Shown in pieces: positions 37,547 through 46,782 of a DNA stretch of 64,000 nucleotides (position 1 is the stretch's first letter; every line of letters begins with the position of its first letter). Location: assembly GCA_004173455.1 (NCBI GenBank), contig SECL01000003.1, positions 1 to 64,000 on the forward strand, written 5' to 3'. This DNA comes from Moraxellaceae bacterium (GTDB lineage: Bacteria > Pseudomonadota > Gammaproteobacteria > Pseudomonadales > Moraxellaceae). Position numbers and translations under genes: made by a program. The notes under the pieces were generated by a model. That model saw nothing but the letters and a program-made list of their open reading frames with translations. It searched no databases and was not told the DNA's origin.

Positions 37547-38101
37547 ATGTCAAGTTCCGACAAACGCATTTCAGATGATATTGAACAATCATTAAACCAA
37601 CAGATGATGAATGAAGCTTTTCAGGCACAGGCTTATCTGGCACTAGCGTCTTGGGCTGAAGTGAACAATTTTGCCGGTCTGGCGGACTTTTTTTATAAGC
37701 ATTCTGAAGAAGAACGCAACCACATGTTCAAATTTTTAGAATACATTAATGCACGTGGTGGTGAAGCACGCATCACTGGTATTCCTGCGCCGCTGGATAA
37801 TCCGGCCAACGTGGAAGAATGTATTGAACGCACGTGGCAACATGAGCTGGACAATTCCAAAAAAATCTACGCACTGGTTGATCAGGCCATGGCTGAAAAA
37901 GACTGGGCAACCTTTAACTTTATGCAGTGGTTTGTCAAAGAACAAATTGAAGAAGAAGCCTTGATTGATGGCTTACGCGATAAATATGCCTTGGCTTCCA
38001 AAGAGAAAAATAGCAATGCCAACCTGTATTCATTTGACCGCGATCTGGTCGGTGCTTCTCAAGAAGGCGATATTCCGCGTGATGCTTCACTAGAAGGCTA
38101 A
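37547..38101 (+). CDS. ftnA: Non-haem ferritin
   Basis: A 184-residue four-helix-bundle iron-storage protein. Ferroxidase ligands are visible in the helices: LASWAEVNNF, HSEEERNHMFKF and FVKEQIEEEALI. Length is slightly longer than E. coli FtnA because of an acidic tail (ASQEGDIPRDASLEG). AAGGA precedes the ATG, and a rho-independent terminator follows. It is divergent from the Ada-like gene. A Fur box would be expected but I cannot point to one. Confidence 0.9.
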   Translation: MSSSDKRISDDIEQSLNQQMMNEAFQAQAYLALASWAEVNNFAGLADFFYKHSEEERNHMFKFLEYINARGGEARITGIPAPLDNPANVEECIERTWQHELDNSKKIYALVDQAMAEKDWATFNFMQWFVKEQIEEEALIDGLRDKYALASKEKNSNANLYSFDRDLVGASQEGDIPRDASLEG

Positions 38102-38140
38102 TTCACAGCACTTTAAAATGTGACTAGGCAGCTCAGCTTG

Positions 38141-38171
38141 GGGGATATGGATTGTCACATATCCCTTTTTT
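38141..38171 (+). terminator. Rho-independent terminator of the ferritin gene
   Basis: GGGATATG pairs with CATATCCC around GATTGTCA and is followed by TTTTTT. Confidence 0.85.
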
Positions 38172-38179
38172 AAGGCTAT

Positions 38180-38989
38180 TTAAAACTTTTCATACGGCAA
38201 CAAATAACGCCATTCACCCATGGCCAGCTTGGACAGTGACAAACGTCCAATGCGCAACCGCTTTAATTGTAGCACCTGCAACCCCACCGCACTGCACATG
38301 GTTTCAATTTGATCAAGCTGGACATTTTTTAGGGCAATGCGTAGATGCTCCTCATTTTGCCAGCTCACTTTGGCCGCCGGCAGTAGTTTTCCCTGCGCAT
38401 AAAAACCCTGATTTAAGCGCTTTAAATCATCGTCTGATAATGTGCCTGCAACCTTGACAATAAATTCCTGCTCTACCCGACTGGCATCATCAATTAGCTT
38501 GCGCGCCACGGACTTGTCCTGTGTATACACCACCAAACCACTGGCGGCACTTTCCAGCGGCAGGGTGGGAATCAGTTTTTGGAAATGTGAGCGCAAGGGT
38601 CGAATAGTGGAACGGTCATCCTTGGCTTGTGTCTCCATAGTAATGAGCTGCAAGGCATCGTGCTGGATCAAATCCAGTTGTTCAGGACTCAAGCGCACAT
38701 GCATACTTTTATGATTCAAACCGCGTGCTACCAAGTCCTGCGTTAGCCCAAAATCATAACCTGTCGGCTTGTTGAGCAAGATAGTGACAGGCAGCAGCGG
38801 CTTTAAGTTGGCCGACTCATGCACACTAACCTGCTGGCTGCTGATCATATAATTCGGCTGTTCCACCACCACCCCATCCACCATGACCCAACCTCCGGCA
38901 ATATAATGCTCGGCATCGCGGCGTGAACAGCCACGTAATTGACTCACAGCTTTGGCAAGGCGTACAGGTTCAGTTTTTGGCGCAGTCAT
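38180..38989 (-). CDS. RsuA/RluF-family pseudouridine synthase-like protein with altered catalytic site
   Basis: A 269-residue protein. It has an N-terminal S4 RNA-binding domain (AVSQLRGCSRRDAEHYI) and a pseudouridine-synthase domain. At the catalytic position, where this family has GRLDxxSxGLLLLT, this protein has LPLESAASGLVVYTQD: Glu146 replaces the essential Asp. It may be inactive or divergent; the intact S4 and beta core argue it still binds RNA. I chose the ATG at 38989; the track starts 19 codons earlier. Confidence 0.75.
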   Translation of the reverse strand: MTAPKTEPVRLAKAVSQLRGCSRRDAEHYIAGGWVMVDGVVVEQPNYMISSQQVSVHESANLKPLLPVTILLNKPTGYDFGLTQDLVARGLNHKSMHVRLSPEQLDLIQHDALQLITMETQAKDDRSTIRPLRSHFQKLIPTLPLESAASGLVVYTQDKSVARKLIDDASRVEQEFIVKVAGTLSDDDLKRLNQGFYAQGKLLPAAKVSWQNEEHLRIALKNVQLDQIETMCSAVGLQVLQLKRLRIGRLSLSKLAMGEWRYLLPYEKF

Positions 38990-39065
38990 ATCATTACGTT
39001 CAGTGACATCATGTGGTGCATTATAGCCGCAAAACCACTGGGTCATGTGGCAATTGGTAGGACGA

Positions 39066-39746
39066 TTAAAACGGCACTGTGGATTGAAGCGTCAAATGAT
39101 GACCTTGTAAAGGATGCTTAAAGGCCAGATCGCTGGCATGCAAGGCCAAACGGTTTAGCGGACTGCTGCTAGGCGATGGGTGATATAACTTATCACCGGT
39201 GATGGGATGGCCAATATGCGCCAAATGCACGCGAAGTTGGTGTGAACGTCCGGTAATCGGCGCTAATAAAATCCGGCTGATGTCTTGTTCGGCATTATAA
39301 TCAAGCTGCTGATATAGCGTTTTGGCTGGTTTTCCTATTTCAAAATCCACTTTTTGCTTAGGGCGATTGGGCCAATCTGCAATGAGCGGTACATCAATGC
39401 TACCCTCTCCGCTTAATTCACCCTGCACCAATGCCACATAATTTTTCTGCACACTTCTAGCCTGAAACAGTTTACTCATGGCCACTTCAGCATCACGGTG
39501 CTTGGCAAACAGTAAAATGCCTGAGGTTGCCATATCCAGCCGATGCGTGACTTTGGCCATAGAATAACTTTCCAAAATCCGCAAATAAGCACTGTCTTGA
39601 TGTTCTGGTAAGCGCCCGGGTACAGACAGTAAGCCAGCAGGTTTATCAATGACAATCAGGTCGTCATCTTCATAAAGAATAGATAGTGGCTCTTGTGGTG
39701 GCGTATAAATGAAATGGTCGTTTAGAGGCACGAAAGCAGCTAACAA
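39066..39746 (-). CDS. rluA: RluA-family pseudouridine synthase
   Basis: A 226-residue enzyme with the intact catalytic motif HRLDMATSGILLFAK, the Asp being the nucleophile. It also shows LSILYEDDDLIVIDKPAGLLSVPGR and GRSHQLRVHLAHIGHPI. The short length with no S4 domain matches RluA, which makes pseudouridine at 23S rRNA position 746 and tRNA position 32. The track start is a TTG with no clear Shine-Dalgarno, so the exact N-terminus is uncertain. Its neighbour is the RsuA-type paralogue. Confidence 0.88.
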   Translation of the reverse strand: MLAAFVPLNDHFIYTPPQEPLSILYEDDDLIVIDKPAGLLSVPGRLPEHQDSAYLRILESYSMAKVTHRLDMATSGILLFAKHRDAEVAMSKLFQARSVQKNYVALVQGELSGEGSIDVPLIADWPNRPKQKVDFEIGKPAKTLYQQLDYNAEQDISRILLAPITGRSHQLRVHLAHIGHPITGDKLYHPSPSSSPLNRLALHASDLAFKHPLQGHHLTLQSTVPF

Positions 39747-39943
39747 TAAGATTTGAATAAGCCGTAGTATACAGGGCTACTTTGAAGGGATAATAATAAA
39801 TTGCCTTTAATTATTAAACACATTATAGGCTGCTGATCACAGTACACTCAGTATAAAGCATCTATCGCACCGCATTAAGAATACCGTGCGATAGACTTTA
39901 AAAACCTGCTTATGATTAGCCGCTGTGATGCTAAAACAATGGG

Positions 39944-40333
39944 TTAAGGGCGATAAATGGCGCAGAGTTTGTGTCCATCTGGATCACGCACGTATGACAA
40001 GTGCAGCTCACCCAACGTGGTTTGGCGTAAACCAGGCGCAGCTTCAATAGTCGTGCCGCCATTGGCAACCGCCACATCATGAAATTCCTTCACTTGTTCA
40101 GGTGAATTGCATTTGAAACCTACGGTTGAACCATTGGCAACCGTTACCGCTTCATCGTTAATTGGTTCAGTTACGCTAAAGGTATTGCCATCATGGCTGT
40201 AAAATAAACGCGTATGACCCGAGTTTGATACGTTTACAAATGGCTCACCTGCACCTAAAACACCAAGCACTTTGTTATAAAAGGCTTTTGAGCGTTCGAT
40301 ATCGTTTGAACCGACCATGATGTGATTAAACAT
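39944..40333 (-). CDS. VOC (glyoxalase/bleomycin-resistance fold) protein
   Basis: A 129-residue single-domain VOC protein. The beta-alpha-beta pattern is clear: MFNHIMVGSNDIERSKAFY, and the C-terminal module ending RDPDGHKLCAIYR. Candidate metal ligands are the His in FNHIMVG and the Glu in LGELHLS. Substrate unknown. AAGGAGAG precedes the ATG. It is likely a small oxidoreductase-family lyase, isomerase or resistance protein. Confidence 0.85.
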   Translation of the reverse strand: MFNHIMVGSNDIERSKAFYNKVLGVLGAGEPFVNVSNSGHTRLFYSHDGNTFSVTEPINDEAVTVANGSTVGFKCNSPEQVKEFHDVAVANGGTTIEAAPGLRQTTLGELHLSYVRDPDGHKLCAIYRP

Positions 40334-40474
40334 GCTTCACTCTCCTTAACCCCCGACACCATGTCGAGTGTGATTGCGTGTCAACAATACTAGGATTTAT
40401 GTGGCAGGTATAGGCTTGTCATGCTGAGTTTTTATTAGCGTGAAATTATTAAATCCGTTTGATGGCATGAATTA

Positions 40475-41038
40475 TTAAGCTTTGAGGTTTTTTCTACGTT
40501 TAAACCAGCGCAGCGCCAATAGCGCCATCAGCACCACCACAATGACTACCAACACAGGCACAATCAGCGCCAACACTGACAATAACAATGCCCCCATCCA
40601 CTCGCCTGTAGACACCACAGGATTGCCAATACCGCCCGTGGTTGCAGTGGATAACGCACGCAATGCCACCGTACCCATTTGTACCGTACCCGCTGTGCCG
40701 CCACCCACAATAATGGCCGCCGCCCAACTGGCAAACTGCGACATTTCGCCACTACTCACTGCCATGGTGGCCAGCGTGCCTGCAACCATTGCCGCAGGCG
40801 TTGATACGGTGTCTAAAATATTATCCACCCACGGAATATAATACGCAGCGATTTCACACAGTGTTGCCACGGCCAAGCCAAAACATACCGCTGGCATAGC
40901 TACCCACTCAAAACCTTGCATGGGTTCAAACCATCCTGCAAGGGATGCCACGCTCATGACCAATAACGGCACAAACACACGGAAACCACAGGCGGTACTC
41001 AGTCCAATGCCGATACATAGGCTTAGTATTGTTTCCAT
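40475..41038 (-). CDS. DUF4126 membrane protein
   Basis: A 187-residue polytopic protein of about five hydrophobic helices. It matches DUF4126: ILSLCIGIGLSTACGFRVFVP, then VDNILDTVSTPAAMVAGT and a GGGTAGTVQMGT glycine-rich repeat. The family is conserved in bacteria with unknown function; transport is possible. It follows the HEPN gene on the same strand by 68 nt and may share its transcript. Confidence 0.82.
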   Translation of the reverse strand: METILSLCIGIGLSTACGFRVFVPLLVMSVASLAGWFEPMQGFEWVAMPAVCFGLAVATLCEIAAYYIPWVDNILDTVSTPAAMVAGTLATMAVSSGEMSQFASWAAAIIVGGGTAGTVQMGTVALRALSTATTGGIGNPVVSTGEWMGALLLSVLALIVPVLVVIVVVLMALLALRWFKRRKNLKA

Positions 41039-41106
41039 GAGTGGCTCCGTGTGGATGGTTGGGAGGTTAAGTTTTTATTTTATGTATTTTTCATCTAATG
41101 GGCTAC

Positions 41107-42546
41107 TTATGTAGGTTGGCTAAATCCTAACAATAGCTCTTCATCTATTTTCTTTGCATCTAAAAACTTTTCATGACTAAGCAATACTTTTAAAACCATT
41201 TTCAGTAAACTTATAGAAACATCAACAGTTTTCAACTCAACAATATTTGGTATTTTAATCTTTTTACTTTTTTCTAAATTTTTATTGCCATGAACAATGC
41301 CTGACCTATACGCATAAACTTTTTTTACTTTATCAAAAATATCTTTAGGAGATTCTGAAATATTACTATCTAACTTTGATAATGCGGTTACACGTAAAGC
41401 TAATTTATGTGTCATTTCTGTCTTGCCATCATCAGAAAGTAATATCTCTAAGGCGATCGTAGCATCCAGCACTGTATCTTCTTCATCTTGTCTAAGCATA
41501 CAACTATTTAACCGTTTCAAAGCAATTGGAATACTTTTATGATTATTACTTGCTAGCTTTCCGTAAAGATCTTTAACTTTATTTAATTGATCTAAATTAA
41601 CAATAGGAAAATTATTACTCAACCAATATCTATTAAATTCAAATTCATGAGGGAATTCTCGAACACTACATCCTCGTACATTAAGTAAATTTTCCTTAAA
41701 ATCAGAAGTCCAATTTTCCGATTTAGAAAATATCTGTGCATAACCAGTTTTATAATCATTTACTAATCTTAACGCACTAAAAAAATTTTGTATTAATACA
41801 TTTGGATATGCTTCTTTATAATACAAACAATCATACGAATCTCTATCTTTATTATCAATATAATAGTTCTCAATTACCAAAGCGTGTGTAGCGCTATCCA
41901 AAACGCAATCATGTACTACAATATTATTAGATTTAGCTTCCGCTCTAGACAAATGTAACTGATCAGAAATTCTTTGAATGCTTACTCCTTCAGCCAAATC
42001 ATATTTTTCAATTTCAAAATTTAAGAATAGAATAGGCACATAAATAATAATTGGTAATTTTTCTAAAAATGCAAAATTAGTTCTTAACTCAATAACACTT
42101 AAAAAATTTTCTTCAAAAAATTCATAGCCATAACTATGTATGTAGAAGTCTAGAATATTCCCTATAAAATTTTGTATACTTATTTCATCAAAATTATAAT
42201 CAGGAATTTCTATTTGAATATGGCTACCAAAGTAGTTTAATAAATCATTATCTTTACATATAAAATGATATAAATCTTTCAGCGTAAAAATATCTTTCCA
42301 GTCTATGTCAGGCTCTCCACCATACTTACTGAATAAACTAGCGAAATTTTTAGGACTATTATTTCCCCAAAAGTTTTTTCTAATTCTTGGGAAACCATTC
42401 TCGGCGAAAGTGAGTTCAGGAAAATTTGTATAAGATAAAATATATTTTTTCTTTTGAATTTTATCGACTAATATAGGGAATACTTCTTTTATACATTCCA
42501 AAATTAAGTGATTTAATTTTTCTCTTTTCTTTTGATCTATAGCCAT
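41107..42546 (-). CDS. ApeA-like HEPN protein, candidate RNase of a defence or stress system
   Basis: A 479-residue protein not previously named here. The C-terminal third has the ApeA-type HEPN pattern: RLNSCMLRQDEEDTVLDATI and LEILLSDDGKTEMTHKLALR, then the catalytic R-x4-H motif RSGIVHG (R414, H419). The N-terminal 300 residues are of unknown fold. Such HEPN proteins include metal-independent RNases in anti-phage systems. The gene is visibly more AT-rich than all its neighbours, suggesting transfer. No antitoxin is visible. Only 16 nt separate it from the acnD terminator. Confidence 0.75.
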   Translation of the reverse strand: MAIDQKKREKLNHLILECIKEVFPILVDKIQKKKYILSYTNFPELTFAENGFPRIRKNFWGNNSPKNFASLFSKYGGEPDIDWKDIFTLKDLYHFICKDNDLLNYFGSHIQIEIPDYNFDEISIQNFIGNILDFYIHSYGYEFFEENFLSVIELRTNFAFLEKLPIIIYVPILFLNFEIEKYDLAEGVSIQRISDQLHLSRAEAKSNNIVVHDCVLDSATHALVIENYYIDNKDRDSYDCLYYKEAYPNVLIQNFFSALRLVNDYKTGYAQIFSKSENWTSDFKENLLNVRGCSVREFPHEFEFNRYWLSNNFPIVNLDQLNKVKDLYGKLASNNHKSIPIALKRLNSCMLRQDEEDTVLDATIALEILLSDDGKTEMTHKLALRVTALSKLDSNISESPKDIFDKVKKVYAYRSGIVHGNKNLEKSKKIKIPNIVELKTVDVSISLLKMVLKVLLSHEKFLDAKKIDEELLLGFSQPT

Positions 42547-42562
42547 ACATTAATTACTCACA

Positions 42563-42590
42563 GAAAAACCCCATCTCACGATAGGGCTTT
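42563..42590 (-). terminator. Rho-independent terminator of acnD
   Basis: On the minus strand AAAGCCCTATC pairs with GATGGGGTTTT (two G-T pairs) around GTGA and is followed by TTTCT. It lies between acnD and the HEPN gene. Confidence 0.7.
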
Positions 42591-42611
42591 ACTCAAGCAA
42601 AATCAAACAGT

Positions 42612-45233
42612 TTAAGCAGTAGCTTCTACTTCAACTTTACCTTCCAAGAAGTCCTGCGCAAAACGCTGCAACACGCCACCTGCCTCATAAATCAACACTT
42701 CTTCGGCAGTATCAAGGCGAGAAATCACAGGGACTTCTACCACTTCACCATTGGCACGGTTAATCACCAACGTCATTTCAGCGCGTGGCGTGTGTTCACC
42801 CTTCACATCGTAAGTTTCAGTGCCATCAAGCCCTAAAGTAATACGATTCACGCCAGCTTTAAATTCAAGTGGCAACACGCCCATACCAATCAAGTTGGTA
42901 CGGTGAATACGCTCAAAACCTTCAGCAGCAATGGCTTCCACACCTGCCAGACGTACACCTTTAGCCGCCCAGTCACGGCTAGAACCCTGACCATAATCGG
43001 CACCGGCAATAATAATCAGCGGTTGTTTGCGTTCCATGTAGGTTTCCATGGCTTCCCACATGCGAGTCACTTGACCTTCTGGTTCAATACGTGCCAATGA
43101 ACCCTGAATCACTTTGCCATTGTCGTCACGTACCATTTCATTCAGTAGTTTTGGGTTGGCAAAGGTGGCACGCATAGCAGTTAAATGATCACCGCGATGG
43201 GTGGCGTAACTGTTAAAATCTTCTTCTGGCAAGCCCATTTTGTGCAAGTATTCACCTGCCGCACTGTTCATCATAATCGCGTTAGAGGGCGACAAATGAT
43301 CGGTAGTGATATTGTCTGGTAGCACGGCCAAGGCACGCATACCCGTCAAGGTACGCGGACTAGCAGCCAATGCGCCCATGCCTGAAGTATCCCAATACGG
43401 CGGACGGCGAATATAGGTCGACATTGGTCGCCAGTCGTACAGTGGGCTGGCCGCTTGTTCAATTTCACCCAAGTCAAACATTGGAATATACACTTGGCGG
43501 AATTGTTCTGGCTTCACACTTTTGGCCACTAAAGCATCAATTTCGGTATCACTTGGCCAGATGTCTTTGAGGTAAATTGGATTACCGTTTTGGTCATTGC
43601 CTAGCGCGTCACGCTCGATATCAAAGCGAATTGTACCTGCAATCGCATAGGCCACCACCAATGGCGGAGATGCCAAGAATGCCTGTTTGGCGTAGGGATG
43701 AATACGACCGTCAAAGTTACGGTTGCCCGACAATACCGCAGTGGCAAATAAATCACGATCAATAATTTCTTGCTGAATCACTGGATCGAGTGCGCCAGAC
43801 ATGCCATTACAGGTGGTGCAGGCAAAACCAACAATACCAAAGCCTAATTTTTCCAGTTCAACCAGTAGGTTAGCTTCTTTTAAATACAGCTCAGCCACTT
43901 TAGAGCCTGGCGCAAACGATGTTTTAACCCACGGCTTACGCTCAAGCCCAAGCTCATTGGCTTTACGTGCAACCAATGCCGCAGCCACCACGTTACGCGG
44001 ATTACTGGTATTAGTACATGAGGTAATGGCTGCAATAATCACTGCGCCATCTGGCATTAAGCCCTCTTCTTTCACCCACTCGCCTGCAATGCCTTTGGCA
44101 GCCAAATCGCTAGTCGATACACGAGCATGCGGATTGGATGGGCCAGCCATGTTGCGCGTCACGGTAGACAAGTCAAAATGCAACACACGTGGGTACACCG
44201 CAGTTTTTAAACTATCTGCCCATAAGCCAGTGGTTTTGGCATATTTTTCCACCAGTTCTACTTGAGCAGTTTCACGGCCAGTAATGGTTAAATAATCTAA
44301 GGTTTGTTGGTCGATATAGAACATTGCACCGGTGGCACCGTATTCTGGTGTCATATTGGAAATGGTGGCACGGTCGCCAATGGTCATGCTGTCCGCACCT
44401 TCACCAAAGAACTCTAAAAACGCACCAACCACACGCTCTTTACGCAAAAACTCGGTTAAAGCCAATACGATATCGGTGGCGGTAATGCCAACCTGACGCT
44501 GACCGGTAATTTCAACACCAATAATATCTGGTAGACGCATCATGGAGGCACGGCCCAGCATCACGGTTTCAGCTTCCAGACCACCCACACCCACGGCAAT
44601 CACGCCAAGCGCATCCACGTGCGGTGTGTGAGAGTCGGTACCAACACACGTATCAGGGAATGCAATGCCATCGCGCGTCTGAATCACGGGCGACATTTTT
44701 TCCAGATTAATCTGGTGCATAATGCCGTTGCCAGCAGGAATCACGTCCACGTTTTTAAAGGCAGTTTTAGTCCATTCAATAAAGTGAAAACGGTCTTCGT
44801 TGCGACGGTCTTCAATACTGCGGTTTTTATCAAATGCATCAGGATCAAAGCCGCCGCACTCCACAGCGAGCGAGTGATCCACAATGAGTTGTGTTGGCAC
44901 CACTGGGTTTACTTTGGATGGATCACCACCTTGATCGGCAATCGCATCACGCAGGCCAGCCAAATCCACCAATGCGGTTTGACCCAAAATGTCATGGCAC
45001 ACCACACGCGCGGGATACCACGGAAAATCCAAATCCTGACGACGCTCAATAAACTGGGTGAGGTATGCGGTTAAATGCTCTGGCTCGGCACGACGTACCA
45101 ATTGTTCCGCCAATACCCGCGAGGTATATGGCAGGGTGTCGTATGCGCCTGGCTTGATGGCGTCAACCGCCGCGCGGGTGTCAAAGTAATCAAGCTCTGT
45201 GCCAGCTAATGGCTTACGGTACTGTGTATTCAT
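42612..45233 (-). CDS. acnD: Fe/S-dependent 2-methylisocitrate dehydratase AcnD
   Basis: An 873-residue aconitase-family enzyme of the 2-methylcitrate cycle, which dehydrates 2-methylcitrate during propionate catabolism. Its start, MNTQYRKPLAGTELDYFDTR, is the AcnD hallmark. The 4Fe-4S cysteines are in ITSCTNTS and GFACTTCNGMSG; the substrate-binding C-terminal swivel has GADYGQGSSRDWAAKG. I chose the ATG at 45233; the track begins at a TTG five codons earlier. prpB and prpC are not adjacent, and prpF is about 8 kb away. Confidence 0.95.
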   Translation of the reverse strand: MNTQYRKPLAGTELDYFDTRAAVDAIKPGAYDTLPYTSRVLAEQLVRRAEPEHLTAYLTQFIERRQDLDFPWYPARVVCHDILGQTALVDLAGLRDAIADQGGDPSKVNPVVPTQLIVDHSLAVECGGFDPDAFDKNRSIEDRRNEDRFHFIEWTKTAFKNVDVIPAGNGIMHQINLEKMSPVIQTRDGIAFPDTCVGTDSHTPHVDALGVIAVGVGGLEAETVMLGRASMMRLPDIIGVEITGQRQVGITATDIVLALTEFLRKERVVGAFLEFFGEGADSMTIGDRATISNMTPEYGATGAMFYIDQQTLDYLTITGRETAQVELVEKYAKTTGLWADSLKTAVYPRVLHFDLSTVTRNMAGPSNPHARVSTSDLAAKGIAGEWVKEEGLMPDGAVIIAAITSCTNTSNPRNVVAAALVARKANELGLERKPWVKTSFAPGSKVAELYLKEANLLVELEKLGFGIVGFACTTCNGMSGALDPVIQQEIIDRDLFATAVLSGNRNFDGRIHPYAKQAFLASPPLVVAYAIAGTIRFDIERDALGNDQNGNPIYLKDIWPSDTEIDALVAKSVKPEQFRQVYIPMFDLGEIEQAASPLYDWRPMSTYIRRPPYWDTSGMGALAASPRTLTGMRALAVLPDNITTDHLSPSNAIMMNSAAGEYLHKMGLPEEDFNSYATHRGDHLTAMRATFANPKLLNEMVRDDNGKVIQGSLARIEPEGQVTRMWEAMETYMERKQPLIIIAGADYGQGSSRDWAAKGVRLAGVEAIAAEGFERIHRTNLIGMGVLPLEFKAGVNRITLGLDGTETYDVKGEHTPRAEMTLVINRANGEVVEVPVISRLDTAEEVLIYEAGGVLQRFAQDFLEGKVEVEATA

Positions 45234-45601
45234 GGTTTTAGTGTTCAATCTAATAAAAGTTTGGTCGGTAGGCAGTGCTGCAAACGATGTTGTGGCTCAT
45301 ATCAAAAACTTGGCCTACCTGTTTGTGTCCGTATTGTACGCTGTCAAAGTAGCGTTTCCCAAATCTTATAATTATCATTAGCTTAACCCCAAATATCGCA
45401 TTTTTGAAATAATTGGTTACATATATTTAAGTTTTTTACTCTAATTTTTAAATCAGCTTAGAATTGGTTGAGTAAAAAATGTACTCCCCATCAAGTTTTA
45501 ACACGCCATTTATCAAGGTTTGGGTATAGGCTATAGACTATGATTTTGGTGGTTGTTTTATCTTAGTGGTTGGTTATTTATAGGTTGCGTGGAGCATTGC
45601 T
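45234..45601. promoter_or_regulatory. 368-bp divergent region between acnD and ygfZ
   Basis: No gene is convincing here. It is AT-rich, especially 45360-45480. On the minus strand a TTGACA occurs at about 45340 (rc of the TGTCAA in acgctgtcaaag), but no well-spaced -10 follows. It must hold the acnD and ygfZ promoters and could bind a propionate regulator, which cannot be shown. Confidence 0.35.
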
Positions 45602-46336
45602 ATGTCATTGAACACAGGGTTCAGTCGGACGACTTTACAGGGCGCAGATGCCGAAAAATTCTTGCAAGGTCAGGTGACCGTTGATGTCAGTAAACTGGAT
45701 GCTGCGCATTATCAGGCTACGGCAATTTGTGATTTAAAAGGCCGCATCCATTTTGGGATTTGGCTCAAAAGATACAGCACGGAATCCATTGAAGTGGTGA
45801 TTGCCAATGATCAATTGGATAGCTTACAAGCGCATATTAAAAAATACGGGGCGTTTTCCAAATTTACGCTAGAGGCTGCTGAAGCTGTTTATTTTGCCAT
45901 TGAAGATGGTAAGGCAACCTTTAGTCATACTGATCAAGGCGTGAGCTTAGAGCAATGGCAGCACACGGCCATTCGCCAAGGGCAGGCCTGGATTAGTGCG
46001 CAAACGGCAGGACTGTTTCAGCCTCAGGAATTGCGCTTGCACCAGCGTGGTGGCGTGGACTATGACAAGGGCTGCTATCTGGGACAGGAAATTATTGCGC
46101 GGCTGTGGTTTCGCGCCAAACCCAAGCATTGGCTGCATTTGATTAATGCTAGTCTGGGTGATGTACCGGCTGCGGGTGCTGAATTAGACAAGGATATTCA
46201 GGTGGTGAATGCCATTGCAAGTACAGACGGCTGGCTGGCTTTGGTGGTGGCAAAACCGAGCGCACTTGAGGCGTCGATTTATCAGGTGCTGGATTTGCCG
46301 GATGGATTAAATGGCGAAGTCGGACGTGAGAAGTAA
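45602..46336 (+). CDS. ygfZ: Folate-binding Fe-S repair protein YgfZ
   Basis: A 244-residue glycine-cleavage-T-like protein that helps maintain iron-sulphur enzymes. The family signature KGCYLGQEIIAR with its reactive Cys is present, and the N-terminal region LQGADAEKFLQGQVTVDV is typical. The molecule is shorter than E. coli YgfZ, as in many Moraxellaceae. It is divergent from acnD, itself a 4Fe-4S enzyme; the proximity may be coincidental. Confidence 0.9.
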   Translation: MSLNTGFSRTTLQGADAEKFLQGQVTVDVSKLDAAHYQATAICDLKGRIHFGIWLKRYSTESIEVVIANDQLDSLQAHIKKYGAFSKFTLEAAEAVYFAIEDGKATFSHTDQGVSLEQWQHTAIRQGQAWISAQTAGLFQPQELRLHQRGGVDYDKGCYLGQEIIARLWFRAKPKHWLHLINASLGDVPAAGAELDKDIQVVNAIASTDGWLALVVAKPSALEASIYQVLDLPDGLNGEVGREK

Positions 46337-46380
46337 ACCGTCTTGATTGTTAAATATCAGCTTAAAACAGGGTAACCCGC

Positions 46381-46776
46381 ATGCTACAAACCAGAGCCAG
46401 AGCCGTGATGATTTTTGCGCTCGTTTGTTCAAATGCCGGGTTTGCCTGTGATCCAGCAGCACCAAACTGGCAAGCCTTTTATAAAGCCAATGATAAAAAT
46501 AACGATAAGAAATTGCAGCGTAGTGAGTGGCAGCATTTAGATTTTACTGGCTCTTATTATGAGGCTGGATTTGAGTCCACGTTGCCCCCGCAGCAAATTT
46601 TCACCCAGATGGATCACAATAAAAATAACGTGATTGATGGTGATGAAATTTATGAGCTTTGGAGCTACTTGCATAATCCCTGTGCTGATTTTGATAGGCG
46701 TATCAGTGCAGAATCAGACGCTAAACCTATATTTTCGTTAGAGGAAGTTAAGAGCTTTTTTGAGAAGTTGTTTTAG
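46381..46776 (+). CDS. Secreted two-EF-hand calcium-binding protein
   Basis: A 131-residue protein with a signal peptide ending NAGFA. It has two canonical EF-hand loops with ligands at positions 1, 3, 5, 9 and 12: DKNNDKKLQRSE and DHNKNNVIDGDE. A cysteine near the mature start and another in NPCADF may pair. It is probably a periplasmic calcium sensor or buffer. Its stop adjoins a decayed sulfurtransferase fragment. Confidence 0.8.
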   Translation: MLQTRARAVMIFALVCSNAGFACDPAAPNWQAFYKANDKNNDKKLQRSEWQHLDFTGSYYEAGFESTLPPQQIFTQMDHNKNNVIDGDEIYELWSYLHNPCADFDRRISAESDAKPIFSLEEVKSFFEKLF

Positions 46777-46782
46777 TAATTG

